Assembly: GCA_963714425.1 (NCBI GenBank)
Contig: CAVQOI010000008.1
Coordinates: forward strand, 1-64,000
Length of the DNA stretch: 64,000 nucleotides
Source: DATCYX01 sp963714425
GTDB lineage: Bacteria > Chloroflexota > Anaerolineae > Anaerolineales > UBA4823
Direction: 5' to 3'
The position numbers were made by a program, and so were the translations under genes. The notes under the pieces were generated by a model. That model was not told where the DNA came from, did no database searches, and saw only the letters and a list, made by a program, of their open reading frames with translations. This document shows, piece by piece, positions 7,019 to 15,674 of the stretch. Numbering within the stretch: position 1 is the stretch's first letter; the number at the start of each line of letters is the position of its first letter.

Positions 7019-8803
7019 ATGTCCCAAAATATCCTGGTTGCAGTCGCCTGGCCATACGCCAATTCGCTCATCCACGTGGGTAATATCACCGGTTCATACC
7101 TCCCTGCGGATATCTTCGCACGTTACCAGCGATTAAAAGGCAATCGCGTGTTGATGGTCTCGGGATCTGACTCTCATGGCACGCCGGTCACCGTTCGCGC
7201 GGATGCGGAGAACACAACCCCCCTCGCAGTTTATCAAAAATATCACGAGGGTTTTTTGGAGCTATTTCAGAAGTTGGGTATTACATATGACCTGTTCACG
7301 AGCACCCACACTGAAAACCATTATAAAGTGTCCCAGTCGATCTTTTTAGCGTTGAAGCAGAACGGGTATTTATTCACGGAAAAACAATTGCAATGGTTTG
7401 CACCCGCACAAGGACGTTTCCTGCCGGATCGCTATGTGGAAGGCACTTGTTACATCTGTGGTTTTGCGAACGCTCGTGGCGACCAGTGTGACAATTGTGG
7501 GAATTTGCTGGAGGCAAACCAGCTGGTCAATCCTCGATCCAAGATGGATGGTAGCATACCCGAAATACGTGAGACCGAGCATTTTTACCTCGACCTAGCC
7601 AAACTCCAACCTGAGATCGTCGAGTTCCTACGCGAGCGTGAGAGCTACTGGCGACCAAACGTACTGCGCCAATCATTGGGGCAAATCCTGGCCAAGAATT
7701 TGCATGGAAGGGCGATCACTCGCGACCTGGATTGGGGTGTGCCCGTGCCCGTGGAGGGTTGGGATGACAAGTGCCTGTATGTTTGGTTTGAGGCTGTAAT
7801 TGGATATCTCTCTGCATCCATCGAGTGGGCCCAGGTCTCAGGGGGATCCCAAGAGTGGTATGAGTGGTGGTATAACCCGGACGCGCGCTCATATTATTTT
7901 ATTGGAAAAGATAACATTCCTTTCCACGCAGTTATCTGGCCTGGTCAGTTGATTGGTGTGGGAGAGTGGTTTGCCAAGCTTTTTGAAGGGCGGGCTGACA
8001 AATACCTGGCATTACCTTATGACGTACCTGCCAATGAGTTCATGAACCTGGAAGGAGAGAAAATCTCCGGCAGCCGTAATTGGGCGATTTGGGGATTAGA
8101 TTTTCTCACCCGATACGATCCCGATTCGCTACGCTACTACCTGACTGCCAATATGCCTGAGAGCAAGGATTCGGACTGGGCATGGCAGGACTTTCTCAAT
8201 CGGAATAACAACGAGCTTGTTGCCACGTGGGGCAACCTGGCAAATCGTGTGCTCGCCTTTGCCTATAAGCATTGGGACGGCAGAGTACCCGAACCGGGAG
8301 AGCTGCGCCCGCCTGATCAAGATATCCTGTCTCAGGTTGAAAGTGGGTTCAAGACCGTCGGCTCGGAATTTGATGCTGTGCACCTGCGGGCGGGGCTATT
8401 GGAGATCCTGCGACTGGCATCGGAAGTGAACAAATACTTGGACCAGGCTGCCCCGTGGTTTGAGATCCGCACCAACCGGAGCGCTGCTGCAACTTCGGTG
8501 TATACTGCGCTGCGGGCAATTGATTCCCTAAAGATTCTCTTCTCTCCCATTTTGCCGTTTTCCAGTGAGCGACTGCATGGCTTTCTGGGATACCGTGAGC
8601 CTCTTTTTGGTGAACAGTATGTTGAGACGTACAAAGATAACCTTGGGGAGCATGCAGCCCTGCGGTACCGTTCAGATGCTGCGACCGGAGTGTGGCAACC
8701 CAGCCAGCTTATCCCTGGGCAGGAACTGCAGAAACCCGAGCCGCTATTTCGCAAGTTGGATGAAAGCATCCTTGAAGAGGAAAGAAAACGGCTGGGTGGC
8801 TAG
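7019..8803 (+). CDS. metG: Methionyl-tRNA synthetase
   Basis: Charges tRNA-Met for initiation and elongation. The class I signature is HVGN at residues 19-22. A zinc knuckle has C144, C147, C157 and C160. The KMSKS-equivalent loop is EGEKISGSRNW near residue 348, and an anticodon-binding helical domain follows. There is no C-terminal tRNA-binding EMAP-like domain, so at 594 residues this is the short form. The start at 7019 is supported by GGAGAG 5 bases upstream; an upstream in-frame ATG at 6992 lies next to the terminator. Expression probably depends on read-through of the leader terminator. Confidence 0.96.
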   Translation: MSQNILVAVAWPYANSLIHVGNITGSYLPADIFARYQRLKGNRVLMVSGSDSHGTPVTVRADAENTTPLAVYQKYHEGFLELFQKLGITYDLFTSTHTENHYKVSQSIFLALKQNGYLFTEKQLQWFAPAQGRFLPDRYVEGTCYICGFANARGDQCDNCGNLLEANQLVNPRSKMDGSIPEIRETEHFYLDLAKLQPEIVEFLRERESYWRPNVLRQSLGQILAKNLHGRAITRDLDWGVPVPVEGWDDKCLYVWFEAVIGYLSASIEWAQVSGGSQEWYEWWYNPDARSYYFIGKDNIPFHAVIWPGQLIGVGEWFAKLFEGRADKYLALPYDVPANEFMNLEGEKISGSRNWAIWGLDFLTRYDPDSLRYYLTANMPESKDSDWAWQDFLNRNNNELVATWGNLANRVLAFAYKHWDGRVPEPGELRPPDQDILSQVESGFKTVGSEFDAVHLRAGLLEILRLASEVNKYLDQAAPWFEIRTNRSAAATSVYTALRAIDSLKILFSPILPFSSERLHGFLGYREPLFGEQYVETYKDNLGEHAALRYRSDAATGVWQPSQLIPGQELQKPEPLFRKLDESILEEERKRLGG

Positions 8804-8827
8804 AAAGAGTTGGAGAGCTCTGGCGAG

Positions 8828-9319
8828 TTATGTGTGGGTAATTCCTTCAAGAAATTCTAACAACAGGTGCAGCGCTGCCTCAGCTGTTTGTTCTTTGACC
8901 TCCACGCGAGTCCCAGCCCAAATATTCCTTCTCGAAAGACTTTGGTTTGCCGTATCCAGCCCGATCCACGTCAGGCCAACGGGTTTATTAGGTGAGCCTC
9001 CTCCCGGTCCAGCGATGCCACTTACCGAAATGCCAATATCGGCACGCAGGGCGAGGCGAACGCCGCGCGCCATTTCCACTACGGTTTCCTCGCTTACCGC
9101 ACCATAGCGTTCGAGCGTTGCAGCCTGCACACCGAGCTGCGCGATTTTCGTTGCATTCGAATAGGCGACTACTCCCCCCACAAAATAGTCTGAAGACCCA
9201 GGGATGTTCGTGATCCGGTGGCTCACCAAACCTCCGGTGCAAGATTCTGCTGCAGCCAGAGTCTTTCCTCGATTTGAGAGGATCTGGCCTATGCGGGCTT
9301 CCAGGTTTTCAGGGCTCAT
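8828..9319 (-). CDS. pncC: Nicotinamide-nucleotide amidohydrolase (PncC, CinA C-terminal domain)
   Basis: Deamidates nicotinamide mononucleotide to nicotinic acid mononucleotide in pyridine nucleotide recycling. The signature segments are LAAAESCTGGLVSHRIT, FVGGVVAYSN and GISVSGIAGPGGGSPNKPVG, all in the usual order. At 163 residues it is the stand-alone CinA C-terminal domain, without the N-terminal MoCF-like half. It converges with metG across a 24-bp gap and is divergent from uvrC. Its promoter ends 6 bases before the ATG, so the mRNA is predicted to be leaderless. Confidence 0.93.
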   Translation of the reverse strand: MSPENLEARIGQILSNRGKTLAAAESCTGGLVSHRITNIPGSSDYFVGGVVAYSNATKIAQLGVQAATLERYGAVSEETVVEMARGVRLALRADIGISVSGIAGPGGGSPNKPVGLTWIGLDTANQSLSRRNIWAGTRVEVKEQTAEAALHLLLEFLEGITHT

Positions 9320-9325
9320 ATAGGT

Positions 9326-9354
9326 ATTATATCTATTGAACCCCGATATGTTAA
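9326..9354 (-). promoter_or_regulatory. Leaderless promoter of pncC
   Basis: On the minus strand, TTAACA (9354-9349) and TATAAT (9331-9326) are exactly 17 bases apart. Six bases separate TATAAT from the ATG, so the first transcribed base coincides with the start codon. This is the clearest leaderless promoter in the window. Confidence 0.75.
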
Positions 9355-9357
9355 AAT
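9349..9357 (+). promoter_or_regulatory. Extended -10 for uvrC
   Basis: TGTTAAAAT on the plus strand fits an extended -10 (TGn plus TAAAAT). It overlaps the -35 of the divergent pncC promoter. The leader would be about 4 bases. No clear -35 is visible. Confidence 0.4.
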
Positions 9358-9367
9358 AATTTTTGCG

Positions 9368-11230
9368 ATGGACGTACCAGAGAATATCCAGCTTATATTG
9401 AATACCTTGCCTGCTAAACCGGGCTGCTACCTGATGACAGGTGACTCAGCCAGAGTGATTTACGTGGGTAAGGCGATCAATTTGCGTAATCGCGTGCGCT
9501 CCTACTTCCATGATAGCGCCCAGCACGGCCCTCGTATCCGGCAGATGGTGCGTAAAATTCGGGATATCGAATGGATCGTGGTCAACTCCGAACTGGAAGC
9601 ATTGATCCTGGAGATGAACCTGATCAAGAAACACCGCCCGCATTATAACGTCCGGTTGAAGGATGACAAGCGATACCCGTACATCAAAGTGCATTGGGCT
9701 GCACCCTTTCCGAAAGTTACGGTTACCCGCCAGATGACCCAGGATGGCTCGCGTTATTTTGGACCGTATACGAGCGTATGGGCGGTTCACCAGACTCTTG
9801 ATGTATTGCGCCGGATATTTCCCTACCTCACCTGCGACCGTGAAATTACGGGCAATGACCAACGTGCATGCCTGTATTTTGATATCAAATTGTGCACTGC
9901 ACCCTGCATTGGAGCTGTCGATCAATCCCAGTACAGACGGATGATTGATGATTTCTGCCACTTTTTAAATGGGTACACGGAGCCGGTTGTCTCGCGCCTC
10001 GAAGAAGAGATGGCGCGTGCCTCCGAGCAATTGCAATTCGAGCAGGCTGCGGTGATCCGTGACCAATTACGAGCCATCGAAAATGTGGTGGCACGACAGA
10101 GAGTGATTTCCGCCGATTACGTAGACTCTGATGTGATTGCCATGGCTCGCGCCAATGGGGATGCATGTGTCCAGGTGTTCTTTATCCGGAATGGGAAAAT
10201 GATCGGGCGGGAATACTTTCTCCTCGAAGGCACTGAAGATACACCCGACTCTGGCGTGATGGCTGAATTCATCAAGCAGTTTTACGACCAGGCATCTACC
10301 CTTCCTGAGAATGTACTTTTACCGCATGATGTCGAGGAAGCTCAGATTATCAAGCAATGGCTCAGCCAGCGAGGGAATGGGCAAAGAGTTGAAATCCTTG
10401 TGCCAAAAGATGGACCACAGCAAGAGTTGATCGAATTGGCATCTCAGAACGCAGCGGAAACCCTGGCAGCCTTGCAAGCACAATGGCAAGTGGATACGCA
10501 CCGTCAGGAAATCGCTCTAGGTGAACTCCAAGCTGTATTTGAGCTTTCAGAGCCGCCCAATCGCATCGAATGTTATGATATCTCGAATACACAGGGGACA
10601 AACGCTGTGGGTAGCATGGTAGTCTTTGAGCGGGGAGTTCCCAAGAAAAAATATTACAGGCACTTCAACATCCGCAGTGTTGCTGGACCGGATGATTTTG
10701 CGAGTATGGAGGAAGTCCTCACCCGACGGTTCAACCGTTGGAAGGCAGCTCAGGAAGTATCCGTAGCCCCAGGGAAGCGACCAGATGCATCATTTTCTCT
10801 CTTACCCGACCTGGTATTAATCGATGGAGGCAAAGGTCAATTAACTCGAGCGGTTGCTGTACTTGAGAAATTTGACCTGACCGACAAATTTCCGATTGCT
10901 GGATTAGCAAAACAGAATGAAGAGCTTTTTACGCCAGATCGCAAGCAGCCCATCCTGCTCCCACGGCAATCCCAAGGATTATTCTTGATCCAACGCATCC
11001 GCGATGAAGCCCATCGCTTCGCAATCACCTCCCATCGCAAACGGCGTACGAAAGAGGGTCTGGCTTCTCAGCTAGATGCCATTCCCGGGGTGGGACCTGC
11101 TCGGCGAAAATTGTTGCTCAACCATTTTGGTTCTATCCAGGATATTAACGCCGCCTCCATGGATGAGCTGATCGCCGTTCCTGGCGTCACGCGCAAACTG
11201 GCACAGGCGATCAAAGATCACCTGGAATAA
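9368..11230 (+). CDS. uvrC: UvrABC excinuclease subunit C
   Basis: Makes both incisions around bulky DNA lesions after UvrA/UvrB recognition. The N-terminal GIY-YIG nuclease, about residues 12-95, contains GCYLMTGDSARVIYVGKAIN. A UVR motif for UvrB contact lies near 200-235, with LEEEMARASEQLQFEQAA. The RNase H-like second nuclease carries RIECYDISNTQGTNAVG. Paired helix-hairpin-helix motifs end the protein, with DAIPGVGPARRKLLL and IAVPGVTRKLAQAI. The length of 620 residues is normal. It is followed at 20 bp by a 41-codon membrane protein gene. Confidence 0.97.
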   Translation: MDVPENIQLILNTLPAKPGCYLMTGDSARVIYVGKAINLRNRVRSYFHDSAQHGPRIRQMVRKIRDIEWIVVNSELEALILEMNLIKKHRPHYNVRLKDDKRYPYIKVHWAAPFPKVTVTRQMTQDGSRYFGPYTSVWAVHQTLDVLRRIFPYLTCDREITGNDQRACLYFDIKLCTAPCIGAVDQSQYRRMIDDFCHFLNGYTEPVVSRLEEEMARASEQLQFEQAAVIRDQLRAIENVVARQRVISADYVDSDVIAMARANGDACVQVFFIRNGKMIGREYFLLEGTEDTPDSGVMAEFIKQFYDQASTLPENVLLPHDVEEAQIIKQWLSQRGNGQRVEILVPKDGPQQELIELASQNAAETLAALQAQWQVDTHRQEIALGELQAVFELSEPPNRIECYDISNTQGTNAVGSMVVFERGVPKKKYYRHFNIRSVAGPDDFASMEEVLTRRFNRWKAAQEVSVAPGKRPDASFSLLPDLVLIDGGKGQLTRAVAVLEKFDLTDKFPIAGLAKQNEELFTPDRKQPILLPRQSQGLFLIQRIRDEAHRFAITSHRKRRTKEGLASQLDAIPGVGPARRKLLLNHFGSIQDINAASMDELIAVPGVTRKLAQAIKDHLE

Positions 11231-11250
11231 TTGTTAATTGTGAGGGATGA

Positions 11251-11376
11251 ATGACTCAGGGAAAAAAGGGTCGATCGAAACGGGAGCTCCGGAATATCCG
11301 GACTCAGCAAATCATCTTCGGACTTATCGCAGTCATCGTGATCCTGTCCTGGATCATTTCATTGGTTGCAAACTAA
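11251..11376 (+). CDS. Small single-pass membrane protein, 41 residues
   Basis: The frame opens with ATG at 11251 after GAGGG at 11242-11246 and closes with TAA. The N-terminal half is strongly basic and contains GKKGRSKRELR. Residues about 21-40 form one hydrophobic helix, IIFGLIAVIVILSWIISLV. This gives the N-in, C-out topology typical of small membrane proteins. A longer overlapping frame from 11247 lacks such design and is judged a shadow. It may be co-transcribed with uvrC, 20 bp upstream. The function is unknown; a resemblance in shape to small Sec-associated or stress proteins is not enough for a call. Confidence 0.65.
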   Translation: MTQGKKGRSKRELRNIRTQQIIFGLIAVIVILSWIISLVAN

Positions 11377-11395
11377 CCTACCAACTCAGCGAACA

Positions 11396-14300
11396 TCACT
11401 CAACCAGCAATGTATATACAGCCTGGTTAAAGATTTTTGCAGAGAACGGTTTTTGCAGCCAGGATATCCTGCCGGCCTCGAGCATGGCCTGACCATCGCC
11501 TTCCAGTGGATGACCAGTAACCAGGAGCATTTTCATCGCTGGCCAGCGGTCTTGAATAGCACGGTATAGCGCCACACCGCCCATTTGAGGCATGACGATA
11601 TCGCTCACCACCAGGTCTATTTTCTTTTGGTCAAGTTCCAATAGCTGTAAAGCTTCTACACCATTGATGGCGGTCTTGACATAGTAGCGATGCGCTTCTA
11701 AGAGCGCCTGGAGGGCTTCACGGGTAGTCGGATCGTCTTCAACTACCAGGACAGTTTTTCCCACCCCATCGACGCGTACCGGGGATTCACTCTTCGGCTC
11801 ATCGGGTTTTGATTCTGGGGAGATTGGGAGATAGATTGTAAACGCTGTGCCATGCCCAACCCGGCTCTTAACATCGATGAAGCCTTTGTGCTGCTTGATA
11901 ATTCCATAGACCTGTGCAAGTCCTAACCCTGTCCCCTGACCAATCGGTTTAGTAGTGTAAAAAGGCTCAAAGATATGCGGCAACTGGTCTGTTTGGATCC
12001 CTACCCCGGTATCTTTCACTGAAATGCGTATCCAATCGCCAGGTACGATTTCGGACAAAGGTGCCCTTTCCTCGGGTTTAATCGTAATACGATTTAGCTC
12101 GAATCGCAGGAGGCCTCCATCGGGCATCGCATCGCGAGCATTCAGCACCAAATTCATGAATGCCTGCTGAATTCGTGTAGGGTCTGCGCGTACCAGATAA
12201 GTTCCGGGCGTATACGAGAGCTCGAGCTGGATTGTCTCCGGAAGCACGCGCCGAAGCATCTTGTCCAATTCTTTAATGAACGGGAGCAAATCGACGTCGC
12301 TTTGTTCCATCACCGAGCGATGGCTGAAATCAAGGATTTGGCGGATCAAGCTGGCAGCTCTTTGAACCTGTTGTTCGATGATCTGCAATCGTTCGCGGCT
12401 TTCATCAGGTATTTCGGGATCGTCCATAAGAAGATCAGTGTATACAAGTATCGCTGCCATAATATTATTGAAGTCATGTGCGATCCCAGCAGCCAGCTGA
12501 CCTACAGTTGCCAGACGCTCTTGCATTTGTATGCGCGCCTGGCTCTCTCGCTCTTGGGTGACATCCTGTATCGTTATTACAAATAGGTTGGATTCCTCTC
12601 CGCCCGCTCTGGCCTGGGCAATGAATACCCGTCGGGCTGGTCCGTGTAGAACAATCTCAAGAGGGATGTTTTCATCCTGATGTGAGACCAATTCATCGAT
12701 ATCTAATGGGCCGAGTTGGGATAGCTGGCCAGCCTGGATGTCGGCGCGAAGCTCTGAGAGGATTTCTTTTCCTAATGGATTGGCCATCAATAAGCGATAC
12801 TCAGAGTCAAGGAGGAGCACACCCAGCGGCAAGTGTTCTACCAACGCTTCCATGCGCTTTTGTTCGGCAGCCAGCATGGCTGTGAGTCGCTGAATGGCGC
12901 CTGTCGCCTGGTTGGCGAATGTATCCAGGATGCGCTCTTGAGCTTCGTCAAAAGCATTCGCCCTCTCGCAGCCGGCGATAAGTATGCCTACGACCTCATC
13001 TCCAATAGTGATGGGTTGGTGGATAAGAGATTCAATATTTTTGATCGGTACTAGGCTACTACTTGAAGCATCTAATGGGGAAGTCTCGATTGGAGCACTT
13101 AAGATCTCCTTATCTGGTAGCTCGCAATCTGGAAAAACATCCCCGCAGTATGCCTGCAGCTGATGCATACAGGCGAGGTCGATAGGTCGGGCAGAATCGA
13201 CATAGATCACTTGCTGCCCATCCTTGAGGAGTCCACCCAAGACGATATCACTGCGTACGGCATTCCGCAGGTGGCTGAGCAGCATTTTGAGCAACTCATG
13301 ATCAGAGAGTGTGTAGCCGATTTTCTGGCTTAATTCGTAGAGCTCAACGATCTCTACGGTCCGTTCATTTACGAGTACCTCAAGACCTTCAGCGTGCTCG
13401 CGTAAATGCTCGTATAGTACGGCATTTTCGAGAGCGATTGAGATCTGCCCTGCCAGCATCTCCAACAAATCTCGATCGCGGGTCTCAAGTTGACCAGGTT
13501 GGTAAATTTCGATATTGATGACGCCTACAACCATGGAGCCATGGCAAATGGGTACTACCAGCTCAGAGACTGTATCTGGATACGTGGGGAGATAATCTGG
13601 ATCCTGGCTGACGTCTAAAACCACTGCAACTTGACCCGTGCGGGCTACCCTCCCAACAATCCCTTGAGAGATGTGTAGTCGATCGCTGTGAGGCTTGACA
13701 CCAAAGGCAGCCCTTTGATTAAGCATCTCCCCGTCAATCAAGAAAATCTCCACCAGCGGGTAATTCAACTGGGCGGCTAACTGCACCACAACTTCGTTCA
13801 GCAATTCCTGCAATTGAAGGCGCCGGTTAAATGTCTGCGAGAGATTTTGGGAAAAGGTAATCTCAGCCAGCTGGCGCTGCACTTGCTGGTAACGCTCTGC
13901 GTTTGTGAGGGCGAGCCCAACCTCCTGACAAATTGCTTGCAGGAGTGTTTGGTGGTTTTCAGAGAAAGCTCCTTCTTGTACATGCAGTATCGACAATACT
14001 CCTAACAGGCGATCACCTGTAATGATTGGCGCGCTTAACGCTGATCGGACTTCGTTGTCTACTCCATCAATGTGAATCCAGCGCTCATCTTCTAAGACGT
14101 TGGGTAGGTACGTTGCTTCTTTGTTCTTTCCGACCCACCCTGCGAACCCTTGCCCTAGACTTAGGATTATTCGATTTTTAGGATTATCCAGCCAGCCTTC
14201 TGGACGGCCATAAATTGAATTCAGTATTAGTTTATTTGTTTCACCATGAAATCGGAATCCTTGACCGAGCAGACCATCCAGTGCCTGGCAAGTGAGTGAA

Positions 14301-15511
14301 ACCGCACGGTTGAGGATTTCATCTGGCTCAAGACTTGCCGTCAGCTCACGCCCTAACTCATACAGCATGCTGATATGGCGCTGCTCTGCTGCTGCGCGAG
14401 AATACAAGCGAGCGTTTTCAATAGCAATAGCAGCCTGATTCGCGAATGCTTCAGCGAGATTTGCGGATTCGATAGTGTAGGCATTTGCCAAGTCGTTCTC
14501 AAGGCTCACGAAACCGATTACTTCACTGCGTACAATCAGTGGAACTCCCATCCAGCTGCGTATCTCGCTCGCTTGATCCTGGCGGCTGCGGAGATGGTTA
14601 TCCGGAGCATTTTCCAAGATTAATGAGTGACCGCGGTCACGAATATTATGAAATGTCGGATCGTCGCTCGGATATTCCGTTCCAATCACGCGATCGGAGT
14701 CTGCAAATCCGCGCCCTGCAACTATCTTCAGGAAATTCCCTTCGAGCAAGTAAACGGATACGCAATGGTAGGGGACTACTTTTTCAAGATGGTTCAGGAT
14801 CAATTCCAGCACCTGGCTAAGATCGAGACTTGAAGTTAAGACTGATGTGGCGTTGGACAAGGTCTCCGTCTCTTGGCGCCAGCGTCTTTCAGCCTCAAGT
14901 AATCGCGCATTTTCAATTGCTCCAGCTGCTTGGACCGCAAATAGAGTCAGTAATTCTTGATCAGCCTGAGTAAATTGGCGAATAGCGGTATCAGCCAACA
15001 CCTGGAGTACACCGATCACTCTCCCCTGCCAGATCATTGGGACACTCAGAACAGCTGTGTATGGCTGTGATTCTTCGTATTGTCTCGAACGTCCCTCCCA
15101 GGTACGGTAGTCATCAATAATCAAAGGCTCTCCGCTCTGGGCTACCCTTCCAACTGCGCCTTCTCCGTACTGAAATACAAGACCCACGGGTATGTCAACA
15201 CCCGGATAATGCTCCGCAACCAAATGCAGTTCCTGTTTTACTTCATCGCAGAGAGCCAGCGATCCACCTTGAGCTTTTAGTAGCCCAACAGAGCGTTGGA
15301 CGATAACTAATAGCAAAGAGGAGAGATCAGTCGCAGCAGCGATTTCAATCGAAAGGGCGTGAAGCGCTGCCAACTCGTCTGCACGCTGGCGCAAGGCGAT
15401 CTCTTTATTGCGCCGCAGATCGTTTGCTTGATATCTGTCGGTATCCTGGGAGGTACGACGCTTCCTATTATTCTTAACTTGATTTTGATGGGAAGCGGGG
15501 TTTTTTTCCAA
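11396..15511 (-). CDS. Giant multi-GAF hybrid histidine kinase
   Basis: A 1371-residue soluble sensor. About five GAF-type domains are stacked between residues 45 and 900, each beginning with a helix such as LHALSIEIAAATDLSSLL or LLQAICQEVGLALTNAERY. A PAS-like segment near 905-1010 is followed by HisKA with AAGIAHDFNNI (phosphoacceptor histidine about 1011). HATPase has MNLVLNARDAMPDGG and GTGLGLAQVYGI. A C-terminal receiver begins VLVVEDDPTTREAL, with the phospho-aspartate in VVSDIVMPQMGG near 1304. No transmembrane segment is visible, so it probably senses intracellular ligands or redox or light cues through the GAF stack. It starts at TTG. The last coding base is 19 bp from the convergent small membrane gene. 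No partner regulator is adjacent. Confidence 0.93.
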   Translation of the reverse strand: MEKNPASHQNQVKNNRKRRTSQDTDRYQANDLRRNKEIALRQRADELAALHALSIEIAAATDLSSLLLVIVQRSVGLLKAQGGSLALCDEVKQELHLVAEHYPGVDIPVGLVFQYGEGAVGRVAQSGEPLIIDDYRTWEGRSRQYEESQPYTAVLSVPMIWQGRVIGVLQVLADTAIRQFTQADQELLTLFAVQAAGAIENARLLEAERRWRQETETLSNATSVLTSSLDLSQVLELILNHLEKVVPYHCVSVYLLEGNFLKIVAGRGFADSDRVIGTEYPSDDPTFHNIRDRGHSLILENAPDNHLRSRQDQASEIRSWMGVPLIVRSEVIGFVSLENDLANAYTIESANLAEAFANQAAIAIENARLYSRAAAEQRHISMLYELGRELTASLEPDEILNRAVSLTCQALDGLLGQGFRFHGETNKLILNSIYGRPEGWLDNPKNRIILSLGQGFAGWVGKNKEATYLPNVLEDERWIHIDGVDNEVRSALSAPIITGDRLLGVLSILHVQEGAFSENHQTLLQAICQEVGLALTNAERYQQVQRQLAEITFSQNLSQTFNRRLQLQELLNEVVVQLAAQLNYPLVEIFLIDGEMLNQRAAFGVKPHSDRLHISQGIVGRVARTGQVAVVLDVSQDPDYLPTYPDTVSELVVPICHGSMVVGVINIEIYQPGQLETRDRDLLEMLAGQISIALENAVLYEHLREHAEGLEVLVNERTVEIVELYELSQKIGYTLSDHELLKMLLSHLRNAVRSDIVLGGLLKDGQQVIYVDSARPIDLACMHQLQAYCGDVFPDCELPDKEILSAPIETSPLDASSSSLVPIKNIESLIHQPITIGDEVVGILIAGCERANAFDEAQERILDTFANQATGAIQRLTAMLAAEQKRMEALVEHLPLGVLLLDSEYRLLMANPLGKEILSELRADIQAGQLSQLGPLDIDELVSHQDENIPLEIVLHGPARRVFIAQARAGGEESNLFVITIQDVTQERESQARIQMQERLATVGQLAAGIAHDFNNIMAAILVYTDLLMDDPEIPDESRERLQIIEQQVQRAASLIRQILDFSHRSVMEQSDVDLLPFIKELDKMLRRVLPETIQLELSYTPGTYLVRADPTRIQQAFMNLVLNARDAMPDGGLLRFELNRITIKPEERAPLSEIVPGDWIRISVKDTGVGIQTDQLPHIFEPFYTTKPIGQGTGLGLAQVYGIIKQHKGFIDVKSRVGHGTAFTIYLPISPESKPDEPKSESPVRVDGVGKTVLVVEDDPTTREALQALLEAHRYYVKTAINGVEALQLLELDQKKIDLVVSDIVMPQMGGVALYRAIQDRWPAMKMLLVTGHPLEGDGQAMLEAGRISWLQKPFSAKIFNQAVYTLLVE

Positions 15512-15609
15512 TGAGCGTGTCCTGGTGGTTTCTTTCTGGATTATTCCAAGTGAATTATAGAAGATAATGCAAGGGAAATGCCTTACGGTTTTATATGTTG
15601 GTTGTTAAA

Positions 15610-15648
15610 TCAACTGGTGCTGGCTTATGTTTGCCAGCACCAGATTGA
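15610..15648 (-). terminator. Hairpin terminator downstream of fhs
   Basis: An 11-bp perfect stem, CTGGTGCTGGC with GCCAGCACCAG, has an 8-base loop. It extends by TCAA/TTGA across a single bulge. It lies between the fhs stop codon and the kinase gene. The T-tract is weak on either strand, so it may act as a terminator or as an RNA 3' end stabiliser. Confidence 0.6.
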
Positions 15649-15674
15649 CTCGCAATATTGACTCGGGTAGATAC

